DNA of 64,000 nucleotides from Deltaproteobacteria bacterium YD0425bin51 (GTDB lineage: Bacteria > Desulfobacterota > Desulfobacteria > Desulfobacterales > YD0425bin51): NCBI GenBank assembly GCA_002753225.1, contig PDZS01000001.1:282381-346380 (forward strand), read 5' to 3'. A program made the position numbers and the translations under genes. Of this stretch, positions 36,296 through 46,057 are shown piece by piece. How positions within the stretch are numbered: position 1 is the first letter of the stretch; every line of letters begins with the position of its first letter. Below the pieces are notes generated by a model. That model ran no database searches. It was not told the DNA's origin and worked only from the letters and a program-made list of their open reading frames with translations.

Positions 36296-36314
36296 TTGTA
36301 TTATTCATCTATTT

Positions 36315-38447
36315 TTAAATGTTTTGATTGAATTGATTGGAAGTTACCATTTTAGCAATAAGTATTCCTGCACTTTCAACATCAAGCGGTTTAGAAAAAT
36401 AGTATCCTTGAGCCTTATCGCATTGATTCTTCTTTAAATCTGTTAATTGTGAAATATCTTCAACTCCTTCAGCGACAACCTTTAAACCTAATGTTTTTGC
36501 CATATTGATAATAGTTTTAACAATATGTAAATTATTTGATAATTCTTTTTGATTACTTATAAAAGATCTATCAATTTTCAGACAATCTACAGGAAGTTCA
36601 CATAAATAATTTAATGATGAATAGCCAGTACCAAAATCATCAATTGATAACCTGATTCCCATATTTTTTAAACATTTCATAGTGTTGATTACTACAGTAT
36701 AATCATTAATTATTACCGATTCTGTTATTTCAAGCCACAGCCTATTAGGATTTATACTTGTTTGATTTAAAATATCCTTAACCTGCTCTATAAAATTTGA
36801 CTGCATAAACTGTTTGCAAGATACATTAACGCTAATACTTAAAAAATCATCTTTAGCATACAATCCGTCCCAGTATTTTAATTGTTTACATGCTTCTTTT
36901 AATACCCAATTCCCAATAGGAATTATAAGCCCTGTTTCCTCAGCTAAAGGAATAAACTTTACAGGTGGAATAATGCCTCTAATAGGATGATACCAGCGTA
37001 ACAGAGCTTCAAAACCATCTAACAATCCTGAATTCAAGGATATAATTGGCTGATAATGCAACTTAAATTCATTTTTATTTAAAGCTTCTCTTAAATCTGT
37101 CTCTATAGCAGTCTTTTCAGCAATTTCTCGCTGCATATATGAATTAAAAAAAATATAAGATTCAGCTTGCTCTTTAGCTTTATACATTGCAATATCAGCA
37201 TCGCGAAGTATTTCTTCTGGATTTTTATATTCTTGTGTTTTCCAAACAATTCCTATACTTCCGCTTGATACAATATCTTTACAGCCTATATTTATAGGTT
37301 TTTGCATTAAACATTGAATACGTTCAACAATTGCTAAAAGCTCACTACGGTCCTTTAATTCTTCAAGGATTAATGCGAATTCATCTCCTCCTAAACGAGC
37401 CGCTGTATCAATAGCTCTAATGCTGGATTCTAAAACTTTTGCTATATTTATTAATAATCTATCTCCAGCAAGATGACCAAGTGTATCATTTACTAATTTA
37501 AATTTATTTAAATCTATCATAATTACTGCAAATCTATAATCGTTACGACGCTTACCCCTTTCTATTGCACGTTTTAACCTATCCATAAATAGAGTACGAT
37601 TTGGTAAACCTGTAAGCGAATCATAAAATGCCTTGCGGATAATTGCTTCTTCATATGCTTTTCGCTCTGTTATATCTTCATAAATATAGTAAATTCCTTG
37701 TACAAAGTTATCAATTATCACTGGAATAGCGAGCATTAAAACAGGAATTAATCTTTTATTTTTGCTATATCTTAATGTTTCTTTTTTTACTATATTACCG
37801 TTTAAAACATTCTTACGATAACTTTCACATTCTGTCATCATTTCATCCGGAACTATAAATGAACGAATACCAAAACCTTTTATATCAATAGCTCTATAGC
37901 CAAATAGCTTTTCAAAACTTTTATTAGCCTCAACAACGTTTCGGTTATTATCAATAAGAACAATAGCCTGAGGTGTATTCTCAAAAAGTTGCTTATAATA
38001 AACCTGCTGTTTATTTAACTCTGATTCAATCTTTTTACGTTCAGTAATATCAACTACTGTGCCTTCATAATACATTATTTCTCCGCTTTCATTCTTTTCT
38101 GCCCTTGCATTTTCAGAAATCCAGATAATTGAGCCATCTTTTTTGCGGATAGGAGATTCAAAATTAAAAACCTCTCCATGAATATCCATTAATAATTTAA
38201 AATCATCTCGTCTAGTTGGTTCAAGATAAAGCTGATGTTTAATGTCCCTAAAATACCTCATCATGATGTCTGGATGTTCAAATCCGTATATGCGTGCGAG
38301 AGATGGGTTTGCTTCTAAGTAATATCCTTCAGGAGTAGTTCTAAAAATACCATAAACAGCATTCTCAAATATGCTGCGATATTTTCTCTCAGCTTCTTGT
38401 AATATTTTTATTTTTTCCTGAATATCAGAGCTATTTAAATTAAACAT
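36315..38447 (-). CDS. PAS-PAS-GGDEF-EAL cyclic-di-GMP protein
   Basis: 710 residues, soluble: two PAS/PAC units (about 10-140 and 145-265), a GGDEF domain with intact ARLGGDEFALIL (about 270-430), and an EAL domain with FEALLRW, the metal segment DDFGTGYSSLNYL and KIDRSF (about 445-700). Both catalytic motifs are intact, so it could be a bifunctional diguanylate cyclase/phosphodiesterase under PAS control. It stands alone between the two phosphate clusters, transcribed away from a 275-base AT-rich gap. Confidence 0.93.
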   Translation of the reverse strand: MFNLNSSDIQEKIKILQEAERKYRSIFENAVYGIFRTTPEGYYLEANPSLARIYGFEHPDIMMRYFRDIKHQLYLEPTRRDDFKLLMDIHGEVFNFESPIRKKDGSIIWISENARAEKNESGEIMYYEGTVVDITERKKIESELNKQQVYYKQLFENTPQAIVLIDNNRNVVEANKSFEKLFGYRAIDIKGFGIRSFIVPDEMMTECESYRKNVLNGNIVKKETLRYSKNKRLIPVLMLAIPVIIDNFVQGIYYIYEDITERKAYEEAIIRKAFYDSLTGLPNRTLFMDRLKRAIERGKRRNDYRFAVIMIDLNKFKLVNDTLGHLAGDRLLINIAKVLESSIRAIDTAARLGGDEFALILEELKDRSELLAIVERIQCLMQKPINIGCKDIVSSGSIGIVWKTQEYKNPEEILRDADIAMYKAKEQAESYIFFNSYMQREIAEKTAIETDLREALNKNEFKLHYQPIISLNSGLLDGFEALLRWYHPIRGIIPPVKFIPLAEETGLIIPIGNWVLKEACKQLKYWDGLYAKDDFLSISVNVSCKQFMQSNFIEQVKDILNQTSINPNRLWLEITESVIINDYTVVINTMKCLKNMGIRLSIDDFGTGYSSLNYLCELPVDCLKIDRSFISNQKELSNNLHIVKTIINMAKTLGLKVVAEGVEDISQLTDLKKNQCDKAQGYYFSKPLDVESAGILIAKMVTSNQFNQNI

Positions 38448-38722
38448 ACATTATATTTTTCCTTTTTATCTAGTTTAAAATTATTTTATATGCAATTAAT
38501 ATACCTCAATAAAATCTTAACTATTATCAAGCAGTATGTAGATTTAAATTATAAAAACGAATATTTATATATAAAATATTATTTATTTGCTTAATGTTTA
38601 AAATACAAAAATGATATTATATAAATAATAAATTACATATTTGAAATAATTTGATACTTCAATATCAAGTTTATTGATAAAAAGGTTCAGGATAAGTTGA
38701 TTTTTCGATGGCTGGAATTAAT
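38448..38722. other. AT-rich intergenic region
   Basis: The largest gene-free stretch of the window (275 bases), very low in G+C. I see no Pho-type repeats, no convincing hairpin with T-tract and no open reading frame of note. It must hold the promoter of the GGDEF-EAL gene and the end of the pst-phoU-arsC transcript. Confidence 0.6.
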
Positions 38723-39106
38723 CTAAATTAATAATGCTGATTTTACCTTATGCTCAATTAAATCTCTAATAATTCTAAACTCATCTATTTCCATATTTTT
38801 AGGATCAGGAATATTCCAATCTTCTCTTTTTTTAGCTCTTATAAGTGGACACTTGTCACCGCATCCCATTGTTACTACTAAATCATATTCTATTTGTGGA
38901 ATATCGTTTAGAGACTTTGATAAATGTTTGCTTAAATCATAGCCTATTTCTCTCATAGACTCAATTGCTTTAGGGTTTATTATACCAGATGGTGAAGAAC
39001 CTGCGCTGTAAGCTTTAACAGATTCTGTAGCATGTATAATTGCAAATGCTTCTGCCATTTGACTACGGTTTGAATTCTCTACACATACAAATAATGTGTT
39101 TTTCAT
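38723..39106 (-). CDS. arsC: Low-molecular-weight phosphatase-like arsenate reductase
   Basis: 127 residues of the LMW protein tyrosine phosphatase fold. The P-loop CVENSNRS gives the CX5R motif (C8), and CGDKC plus IPDPK (catalytic Asp) follow. In the thioredoxin-coupled ArsC group two further cysteines shuttle the disulfide; CGDKC fits, though the spacing is shorter than in the classical enzyme. It is the last gene after phoU (17-base gap). Arsenate enters cells through Pst, so a reductase in the pst operon makes sense; a role as tyrosine phosphatase is possible. Confidence 0.8.
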   Translation of the reverse strand: MKNTLFVCVENSNRSQMAEAFAIIHATESVKAYSAGSSPSGIINPKAIESMREIGYDLSKHLSKSLNDIPQIEYDLVVTMGCGDKCPLIRAKKREDWNIPDPKNMEIDEFRIIRDLIEHKVKSALLI

Positions 39107-39123
39107 TAAAAATACTCTAAAAT

Positions 39124-39786
39124 TTAAAAATGATATCTTCCATGCCTTACAATTTCACCTTGAACAAGATAAATTACTTCTTCAGCAATATTTGTAGCAT
39201 GATCTGCTACCCTCTCTAAATGCCTTGAAATTAAAAGCATATTAATAAAAAAACCAACATTTTCAGCGTGTGTTCGGATTGCTTCTTTTATAACGTCATA
39301 AGCTTCATTTTTGAGCTGATCTACTTCATTATCCATAGCGCAGACTCTAAGCGCTAGATCGCTGTCTAAATTAACAAGAGCATCTAAGCTGTTTTTCAAC
39401 ATATATGAAGCTTTTTCTCCCATTTTTGAATAATCAAAGACAAAAGGGATAGCTTTTTTTTTCGCAATAACAATGACTCTTTGCGCAATATTTACAGCCA
39501 TATCAGCAATTCTTTCAAGCTCGTTATTGATTTTTATAACAGAAATTAAAAATCTAAGATCAACTGCTACAGGCTGATGAAGAGCTAATACTTTCAAGCA
39601 TTCTTCTTCTATTTCTATTTCTTTGCTGTCAATTTCATAGTCTGTTTTAATTATCTGCTCTGAAATTTCCTCGCTTTTGGATTCAATTGCAGAAATAGAT
39701 AGTCTGATTCTATCTTCAACCATAGCTCCTAGAGATAATATCTCTTTTCTTATTTTGTTTAATTCTTTATGCAAACGTTTTAGCAT
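39124..39786 (-). CDS. phoU: PhoU, phosphate signalling protein
   Basis: 220 residues made of two three-helix bundles with the acidic metal-binding motifs (ELERIADMAVNIAQR and HLERVADHATNIAEE). PhoU links the Pst transporter to PhoR and keeps the regulon off when phosphate is plentiful. It starts 16 bases after pstB. A second PhoU domain in this window is fused to a kinase-like domain (62263-63924). Confidence 0.96.
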   Translation of the reverse strand: MLKRLHKELNKIRKEILSLGAMVEDRIRLSISAIESKSEEISEQIIKTDYEIDSKEIEIEEECLKVLALHQPVAVDLRFLISVIKINNELERIADMAVNIAQRVIVIAKKKAIPFVFDYSKMGEKASYMLKNSLDALVNLDSDLALRVCAMDNEVDQLKNEAYDVIKEAIRTHAENVGFFINMLLISRHLERVADHATNIAEEVIYLVQGEIVRHGRYHF

Positions 39787-39802
39787 ATCAAAATTCCTTT
39801 TT

Positions 39803-40564
39803 TCATCCGAACCTGCCAGTTATATAATCTTCTGTTTGTTTAAGTTTTGGCCGTGTAAAAAGCGTTTCTGTATCATCCATTTCTATAAGTTTTCCCATAT
39901 AAAAGAAAGCTGTAAAATCAGAAACCCTTGCAGCTTGCTGCATATTATGCGTTACAATAATAATTGTATATAATTCTTTGAGCTGAAGAATCAAGTCTTC
40001 AATTTTTTGAGTAGCAATTGGATCTAAAGCAGAGGCTGGTTCATCCATTAAAAGTATTTCTGGAGAAACAGCCAGAGCCCTTGCAATACATAGGCGCTGC
40101 TGCTGGCCGCCTGACAAGCTTAATGCAGATTCATAAAGCCTATCTTTAACTTCATCCCAAAGAGCTGATTTTATCAAGCTCTCCTCTACAGTTTCAGATA
40201 TAAGCCTTTTATCCCTTATCCCATTTACTTTTAATCCATATGCTACATTTTCGAAAATAGATTTTGGAAATGGATTTGGCTTTTGAAATACCATGCCGAT
40301 ACGTTTGCGTAGAAGTACAACATCCAAAGAATGAGCATAAATGTCTTGTCCATCAAAAATTATTTTACCGTCAACTTTAGTTTCTGGTATAAGGTCATTC
40401 ATTCTGTTTATACATCTTAAAAATGTACTTTTTCCACATCCAGACGGTCCAATTAGCGCTGTAACATGATTTGAATAAAAATCTAGCGAAATATCATGTA
40501 GAGCTTGAACAGTGCCATAATAAAAATTTAAATTTTGAGAAGATAATTTTAATGTTTTTTCCAT
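39803..40564 (-). CDS. pstB: Phosphate ABC transporter ATP-binding protein PstB
   Basis: 253 residues with Walker A (GPSGCGKST), the PstB-type [10 protein letters not shown], signature ([14 protein letters not shown]), Walker B ([13 protein letters not shown]) and switch His (VTHNMQQA). It energises high-affinity phosphate uptake. Order on the minus strand is pstS-C-A-B-phoU, with 3 bases between pstA and pstB. Confidence 0.97.
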   Translation of the reverse strand: MEKTLKLSSQNLNFYYGTVQALHDISLDFYSNHVTALIGPSGCGKSTFLRCINRMNDLIPETKVDGKIIFDGQDIYAHSLDVVLLRKRIGMVFQKPNPFPKSIFENVAYGLKVNGIRDKRLISETVEESLIKSALWDEVKDRLYESALSLSGGQQQRLCIARALAVSPEILLMDEPASALDPIATQKIEDLILQLKELYTIIIVTHNMQQAARVSDFTAFFYMGKLIEMDDTETLFTRPKLKQTEDYITGRFG

Positions 40565-40567
40565 ATT

Positions 40568-41437
40568 TTAACGCATCCTGCGTCTCAGTTTTGATCTATA
40601 AATAATAGCTATAAGATTCATTCCCAAAACCAAAACAATAAGCACAAGCGCTGTACCATATTGAAGTGGCCGGGTTTTTTCAATTTCTGTTCCAGCAGTA
40701 GCTAGAACATAAATGTGATATGGAAGCGCCATAATTTTGCTAAAAATTGAAGAAGGAAGACTTGGATTATAAAAAACAGCAGCAGTAAACATAATAGGAG
40801 CTGTTTCTCCAGCGGCTCTTGCAAGTCCTAAAATTCCTCCTGTCAAAATTCCAGGGAGAGCGGTCGGCAAAACTACTTTATAAATAGTCTGCCATTTTGT
40901 TGCACCAAGAGCAAGGGATGCTTCACGATAAGTATGTGGAACTGCTTTTAAGGCTTCTTCGGTTGCTCCAATTATCACAGGGAGAGTTAATACTGCAAGT
41001 GTTAAAGAACCTGAAATTAAGCTTACTCCAAGGTTTAGCCATATTACAAAAAATGCAAGTCCAAATAATCCAAATACAACAGATGGAACACCTGCTAAAT
41101 TATTTATGCAAAGTCTTATTATTCTAAGAACAGTTCCAGATTTTGCATACTCATTTAAATATATTGCAGAAGAAACTCCTATTGGAAAAGCTATTCCAAT
41201 TGAGCATAGGCTTAAAATAAAAGTTCCAATAATACATGGTAAAATTCCCCCTTTAGTCATGGAATCTGTAGGCATTTCTGTTAAAAATGTCCAACTAATA
41301 GCCTGCATTCCCTTTCCTACAATAAAGTAAATAATTATAAATAATGCTAAAGCGTTTATAGCTGAAGATAGTCTAAAAATTCCAAAAAATATTTTTTCAA
41401 CTATCTTTCTTCGCTTGTGAAAATAGATGTTTTGCAT
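40568..41437 (-). CDS. pstA: Phosphate ABC transporter permease PstA
   Basis: 289 residues with six membrane helices and the inner-membrane component motif EALKAVPHTYREASLALGATKWQTI (shown in part: EASLALGATKWQT), followed by ILTGGILGLARAAGETAPI. Forms the transmembrane channel with PstC. The long-helix N-terminus and the AAGETAPI ending are typical of PstA. Three bases separate it from both neighbours. Confidence 0.96.
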   Translation of the reverse strand: MQNIYFHKRRKIVEKIFFGIFRLSSAINALALFIIIYFIVGKGMQAISWTFLTEMPTDSMTKGGILPCIIGTFILSLCSIGIAFPIGVSSAIYLNEYAKSGTVLRIIRLCINNLAGVPSVVFGLFGLAFFVIWLNLGVSLISGSLTLAVLTLPVIIGATEEALKAVPHTYREASLALGATKWQTIYKVVLPTALPGILTGGILGLARAAGETAPIMFTAAVFYNPSLPSSIFSKIMALPYHIYVLATAGTEIEKTRPLQYGTALVLIVLVLGMNLIAIIYRSKLRRRMR

Positions 41438-41440
41438 ATA

Positions 41441-42334
41441 TTAAACTCTTTCTCCAGATTGTTTATATTTATTTGAGATGTAATCAGCAATCATATTGAA
41501 AGCAAACGTGAATATAAATAAAACTATCCCTGTTGCAAAAAGAGCAAAATAATGATCCCCTCTAAATGGTGCTTCAGCCATTTCAGCAGCAATACTTGCT
41601 GGCATTGGTCTTACTGGATCAAATATTGAAGATGGCATTAAAGCTGCACCTCCTGCTACCATCAAAACAACCATTGTTTCTCCGATAACTCTTGCCATTC
41701 CTAAAATAACGCCAGTTGTTATTCCAGAAAGAGCTGCAGGCAAAACAACTCTTGTTATAGTTTCAAAATGAGTAGCCCCGAGTGAAAGTGATGCTTCTTT
41801 AAGTGTTTTAGGAACGCTTGATATTGCATCTTCAGAAATGCTGCAAATTGTTGGAATAGCCATAAAAGCTAGCATTATAGATGCATTAAACATATTTAAG
41901 CCTGTAGCAATATCAAAAGTTTCCTGTAAAAAAGGAGCAAAAACAACCATTCCAAAGAATCCAATAACAACTGATGGAAGGGCTGCAAGCATTTCAACAA
42001 CAGGTTTTACAATCTCCCTCATTGTAGTTGAAGCTATTTCTGAAAGATAAATAGCAGTCATTACTCCAAGCGGAACAGCAATTAAAGAAGACAAAAATGT
42101 AACAACAATAGAGGCTGTAATTAATGGCAATATTCCAAAATCAGGAGGACTTGAAGTTGGGTACCAATATTTCCCAAATATAAAATTTATTATAGAAATT
42201 TTTTTAAAAATAGGAATACCTTCTATGAATAAAAAGATCATTATCATAATAAGTATTACTATTGATGCAGCGGCTATTGTAAAAAATAACCACTGCATTG
42301 TTTTTTCTGTTGTCTGTCGTTTAAATATTATCAT
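41441..42334 (-). CDS. pstC: Phosphate ABC transporter permease PstC
   Basis: 297 residues, six helices, with the PstC-type segments FIFGKYWYPTSSPPDFGILPL, LPSVVIGFFGMVV, EASLSLGATHFETI and GMARVIGETMVVLMVAGG. It pairs with PstA. It starts 5 bases after pstS, so no separate promoter is likely. Confidence 0.96.
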   Translation of the reverse strand: MIIFKRQTTEKTMQWLFFTIAAASIVILIMIMIFLFIEGIPIFKKISIINFIFGKYWYPTSSPPDFGILPLITASIVVTFLSSLIAVPLGVMTAIYLSEIASTTMREIVKPVVEMLAALPSVVIGFFGMVVFAPFLQETFDIATGLNMFNASIMLAFMAIPTICSISEDAISSVPKTLKEASLSLGATHFETITRVVLPAALSGITTGVILGMARVIGETMVVLMVAGGAALMPSSIFDPVRPMPASIAAEMAEAPFRGDHYFALFATGIVLFIFTFAFNMIADYISNKYKQSGERV

Positions 42335-42339
42335 AATTA

Positions 42340-43149
42340 TTAGAAAAGCGGAACAAAGCCAGCTTCTTTAACATATTTTTGACCTTTCTGTGGATTTAAA
42401 GCATAGTTAATAAAGTTTAGAGAATCTCCCTGAGGCCAGCCGCGAGTGAACATAAAAAGTGCTCTTGATATTGGGAATGTATTATTTAGAGTATTTACTG
42501 CAGTTCCTTCTATCTCATTTACTTTTAGGGCTTTAATGCTTTTATCAATATAACCTATTCCAATATAGCCAATAGCATTTTTATTTTTAGAAACTCCTTG
42601 AACAATAGCTCCGCTTGATGCCTGAAGAAGCGCTCCTGGGTAAACTCTTTCTTTTTTCATAACTTTTTCTTCCCATACTTCATATGTCCCAGAAGATGTA
42701 TCACGAGATATAACAACAATAGTTCCATCAGCTCCTCCAACATCTTTCCAATTTTTAATCTCCCCTTTATATATTGCTTTTAATTGATCTAATGTAAGGT
42801 TTGAAACCGAATTAGATGTATGTACTATTGGAACAATGCAATCGTAAGCAACTGCAAATGGTACTGGATATGAGCCTTTTTCTACAGCAAGTTTAACTTC
42901 TTCATTTTTTATAAATCGTGAAGAATTTGCAATATCAGTTGTTCCATCGATTAGGGCTTTCATTCCATTTCCAGAGCCGCCGCCTGAAATTGAAATTTTT
43001 ACATCAGCATGTTCTTTCATGTAAGCTTCTGCAATTTTCTGAGCAACAGGCAGAACTGTTGTGGATCCGTTGATTGTTAGATTTCCAGCATAACAAAAGG
43101 TTGACATTATTAATAACATTGAAATAATAGATAAAAAAAATCTTTTCAT
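42340..43149 (-). CDS. pstS: Phosphate-binding periplasmic protein PstS
   Basis: 269 residues: signal peptide (MKRFFLSIISMLLIMSTFCYA) and a phosphate-binding fold with INGSTTVLP, ISGGGSGNGMKALIDG, NSSR, and SRDTSSGTYEVWEE. It captures phosphate for PstCAB. Its start lies about 84 bases after a four-unit Pho box (43233-43272) with a matching -10, so it is the head of the starvation-induced pstSCAB-phoU-arsC operon. Confidence 0.96.
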   Translation of the reverse strand: MKRFFLSIISMLLIMSTFCYAGNLTINGSTTVLPVAQKIAEAYMKEHADVKISISGGGSGNGMKALIDGTTDIANSSRFIKNEEVKLAVEKGSYPVPFAVAYDCIVPIVHTSNSVSNLTLDQLKAIYKGEIKNWKDVGGADGTIVVISRDTSSGTYEVWEEKVMKKERVYPGALLQASSGAIVQGVSKNKNAIGYIGIGYIDKSIKALKVNEIEGTAVNTLNNTFPISRALFMFTRGWPQGDSLNFINYALNPQKGQKYVKEAGFVPLF

Positions 43150-43218
43150 TTTTACAATACTCCTTTTTATTTAAGTTTAAAGTGTTAATCTATTTAAGTA
43201 AAATCTTTAATTTTGATA

Positions 43219-43272
43219 ATTATAGAATATAATTGTTAGAGAATTATTAGCAAATTGTTAATTTTTTGTTAG
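43219..43272 (-). promoter_or_regulatory. Four-unit Pho box and -10 upstream of pstS
   Basis: On the plus strand the 7-mers TTGTTAG, TTATTAG, TTGTTAA and TTGTTAG begin at 43233, 43244, 43255 and 43266, exactly 11 bases apart. Read in the pstS direction they are CTAACAA, TTAACAA, CTAATAA, CTAACAA with 4-base spacers. Eight bases after the last unit stands a perfect -10 TATAAT (43219-43224). There is no -35 hexamer, as expected for a PhoB-activated promoter. Confidence 0.8.
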
Positions 43273-43320
43273 GATAACAATTTTATTTTGAGGGGCTGTA
43301 GTGGTATAAATTGTTAAGGT

Positions 43321-45084
43321 TTATTTCTTTAAATATATTGTAAAAACAGAACCTTTGCCAGGTTCGCTTGTTACCTTAACCTGACCTCCATGAGCAATAA
43401 CTATATGTTTTACAATAGAGAGTCCAAGGCCAGTTCCTCCTAATTTTCTACTTCTTGCTTTATCTACCCTGTAAAATCTTTCAAAAATTCTAGGCAGATG
43501 TTCTTTGGGAATACCTATACCTTGATCTTTAATACTTATAATTATTTCCCCATTTACAGATGTGACGGATATATCAATTATTCCCCCGTCATTGTTGTAT
43601 TTGATTCCATTATCGATCAAATTTATAAAAGCTTGTTCCATGAGGCACGAATCTATTTTAACAAATATCTTGTCATCGCAGATAAGATTTATTTTTATTT
43701 TCTTTTCGAAAGCCTTTACTCCACAAATCTGAACCGCTTCTTTTAAAACTGATAAAAGCTGAGTTTGAGAAAAATTAATTTTTTTTCTTTCATCTTCAAG
43801 TTCAATTCTAGAAAGATTTAGCAGGTCATCTATTATTGCATTTAATCTGTTTACATGCCTCTCTATAATTTCTAAAAAATATTCTGCCTGTTCTAAATCT
43901 TCTTTTAAGCATTCTTTTAATGTTTCCACAAATCCTTTAATGGCTGTAAGAGGTGTCTTTAGCTCATGGGAAACATTTGCAACAAAATCTTTCCGCATCG
44001 TCTCAAGCTGTCTAATCTGAGTGACATCATTTAAAACAATAAGCGCACCTATTCGATTTGTATTTGCATCACAAAGCGGTGTGCATCTTGCGCTTAAAAC
44101 ACTCTTTTCACTTTTTATGTCTCTTTCTTTAAAAGAAACAGATGACAGGACATCTTTAACAAATTTTTGTAAATCAGTATTGCGTATAACCTCATAGATA
44201 CTTAAATTTGTTGGTTTAGATAAATTGACATCAAACATATGAGCTGCTTCATTATTTATGTTTATGATCTTTTCATCCATATCCACAGCTATAACTCCTT
44301 CTGTCATGCTTGATAGAACAGCTTTGAGTTCATTTTGGTTTCTTATTACACTATTTATCCGGTTATTTAATTCTTGTGCCATCATATTCATGGTACTTGC
44401 TAAACTGCTTAATTCTTCTGTTTTAGGAATGCTAAGCTTATATTTTAAATCTCCTGAAGCAAAACGTTTTACGCCCTCTTTCATTTCCTCTATAGGACTG
44501 CTTATATAGCGTGAAATAATTAGGCTTATAATCCCTGCAAAAAAAACAATAAACACTCCCCAAATAATGATATTCTTCTGAAGAGATCCAAGAGCTTTTG
44601 AGATGTAATTAATCGGTAAAGAAGTTCTTAAAAAACCTAAAATTTTTCCATCTTTAAATAAAGGAACAGCAACATACATAAGATCGCTTTTTAAAGTACT
44701 GCTGTATCTTATTGAACTCCCGCGTTTGCTTTTTAAAGCTTCAATAATTTCAGGGCGATTCCTGTGATTATCCATTTTTTCTATTGATTCTGCTGAATCT
44801 CCAATAACTTCGCCATGAGGTAGAATTATAGTTATACGTGTTGAGGAGTTTTTTCCAATTTCTTTGCAAAGATTATAAACAGCTTCTTTATTTAAAGGAG
44901 AAAGATGCGGCACAAATTGATGCTCAAGCAGTTTAGCTTTATCTTCAAGAGAATAAACAGTTTGATTTAAAAAGAAATTATGGACAACAACAGATGAATG
45001 TATAGCAAGAGCTATCATAGAAACTAAGATAATAATAAAATATGAAGGGTAAATCTGCCAAAATAATTTGCGCTTATTTTTCAT
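43321..45084 (-). CDS. phoR: PhoR-like phosphate sensor histidine kinase (copy 2)
   Basis: 587 residues, the same architecture as copy 1: two membrane helices around a periplasmic domain, HAMP, PAS, HisKA (NVSHELKTPLTAIKGF, His near 373) and HATPase. By hand count 83 of the first 107 residues are identical to copy 1. It lies 3 bases after phoB copy 2 and 171 bases before pstS, so it is the true pst-linked pair. Differences concentrate in the periplasmic region (for example FVPHLSPLNKEAVYNLCKE against FLQHFSPLNKEAIRNLCIE), where a signal would be sensed. Confidence 0.92.
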   Translation of the reverse strand: MKNKRKLFWQIYPSYFIIILVSMIALAIHSSVVVHNFFLNQTVYSLEDKAKLLEHQFVPHLSPLNKEAVYNLCKEIGKNSSTRITIILPHGEVIGDSAESIEKMDNHRNRPEIIEALKSKRGSSIRYSSTLKSDLMYVAVPLFKDGKILGFLRTSLPINYISKALGSLQKNIIIWGVFIVFFAGIISLIISRYISSPIEEMKEGVKRFASGDLKYKLSIPKTEELSSLASTMNMMAQELNNRINSVIRNQNELKAVLSSMTEGVIAVDMDEKIININNEAAHMFDVNLSKPTNLSIYEVIRNTDLQKFVKDVLSSVSFKERDIKSEKSVLSARCTPLCDANTNRIGALIVLNDVTQIRQLETMRKDFVANVSHELKTPLTAIKGFVETLKECLKEDLEQAEYFLEIIERHVNRLNAIIDDLLNLSRIELEDERKKINFSQTQLLSVLKEAVQICGVKAFEKKIKINLICDDKIFVKIDSCLMEQAFINLIDNGIKYNNDGGIIDISVTSVNGEIIISIKDQGIGIPKEHLPRIFERFYRVDKARSRKLGGTGLGLSIVKHIVIAHGGQVKVTSEPGKGSVFTIYLKK

Positions 45085-45087
45085 TTT

Positions 45088-45780
45088 TCATGTTCTTTCT
45101 TTAAATCTATATCCAATTCCTCGAACTGTTTCTATATAATATCCTAAATCTCCAAGTTTTTTTCTAAGGCTTACAATTTGAACGTCAACAGAGCGGTTTG
45201 TTACAGGATAATCTTCTCCATGGACAATATCAACTATTTGTGATCTGGTAAATACCCAGCCTGGATGACTTGCAAGATGAACGAGAATATGAAATTCACT
45301 GTATGTTAAATCAATCTGCTTATCTCCTGAGGAAACAATTTTTTTCCCTTTATTGATGGCAAGATTGTGAATTTTGATTATATCATTTGCTATTATTTCC
45401 TTTGTTTTTGTTCTCCTTAAAACCGCTTTAACACGAGCAATTATAACTTTAGGACTAAAAGGTTTTGTTATATAATCGTCTGCCCCTAATTCTAATCCTT
45501 TTACAATATCTGAATCTTCCCCTTTTGCTGTAAGCATTATTATTGGAATTGCTTTGTTTTGAGGTGTTTGTTTGAGTCTTTTAGTAACTTCTAATCCATC
45601 TATGGATGGAAGCATCAGATCAAGAATTATTAAATCTACAGGGTCTGACATAATAATCTGTAATGCCTGCTCACCTGATAAAGCTTCTATAACAGAATAA
45701 CCTTCTCTTATTAAATTAAATTTAACAAGTTCAAGTATATCTTCTTCATCGTCAACAATAAGTATTTTTTCTTTAAGCAT
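45088..45780 (-). CDS. phoB: PhoB-like response regulator (copy 2)
   Basis: 230 residues from the ATG at 45780; a GTG at 45795 would add five residues, but the ATG matches the N-terminus of copy 1 and overlaps the preceding stop by 8 bases. Receiver with D54 (LIILDLMLPSIDG) and KPFSPK, and a PhoB-type winged helix (DLTYSEFHIL, VDVQIVSLRKKLG). It is the likely activator at the Pho boxes described here. Confidence 0.92.
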   Translation of the reverse strand: MLKEKILIVDDEEDILELVKFNLIREGYSVIEALSGEQALQIIMSDPVDLIILDLMLPSIDGLEVTKRLKQTPQNKAIPIIMLTAKGEDSDIVKGLELGADDYITKPFSPKVIIARVKAVLRRTKTKEIIANDIIKIHNLAINKGKKIVSSGDKQIDLTYSEFHILVHLASHPGWVFTRSQIVDIVHGEDYPVTNRSVDVQIVSLRKKLGDLGYYIETVRGIGYRFKERT

Positions 45781-46057
45781 GACTAGTTTTAACACTTTTT
45801 CTTATAATATCTTTTAATTCGTCGTAAACAATAAACTTTGAAGGAATTTTTATGGCATATCTCATATAACATATTAAATGTTTTATTGCTGTAGCGTATT
45901 CTTTGATACTATCTTTTTCTGATTTTTTTACTAAGCCGCATTTGAGACAATGTCTTTCTGCTTTTGTTGCTTCTTCATTAGCCATTAGTATAATCTCTTC
46001 AAATGATCTGTTTTTAATGGAAAAAATAAAATCATCAATATTATTATATTTACACAT
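45773..46057 (-). CDS. Small cysteine-containing protein of unknown function in the phoBR operon
   Basis: 94 residues, not recognised. Mostly helical by composition, with one HCLKCG (C37/C40) that could bind a metal or be redox-active, plus C2 and C68. It overlaps the hybrid kinase gene upstream by 8 bases and phoB by 8 bases, so it is translationally tied to both and probably a real gene. A role as an accessory or adaptor to the kinase is inference. Confidence 0.65.
   Translation of the reverse strand: MCKYNNIDDFIFSIKNRSFEEIILMANEEATKAERHCLKCGLVKKSEKDSIKEYATAIKHLICYMRYAIKIPSKFIVYDELKDIIRKSVKTSHA

Noticed and set aside
36285..36302. 18-base AT palindrome at the end of phoR copy 1 as a bidirectional terminator
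   Set aside because: Only A-T pairs apart from one C-G on each arm, no T-tract; too weak to call in such AT-rich DNA.
43311..43317. Additional Pho half-site TTGTTAA near the phoR stop
   Set aside because: Single unit without an 11-base partner.
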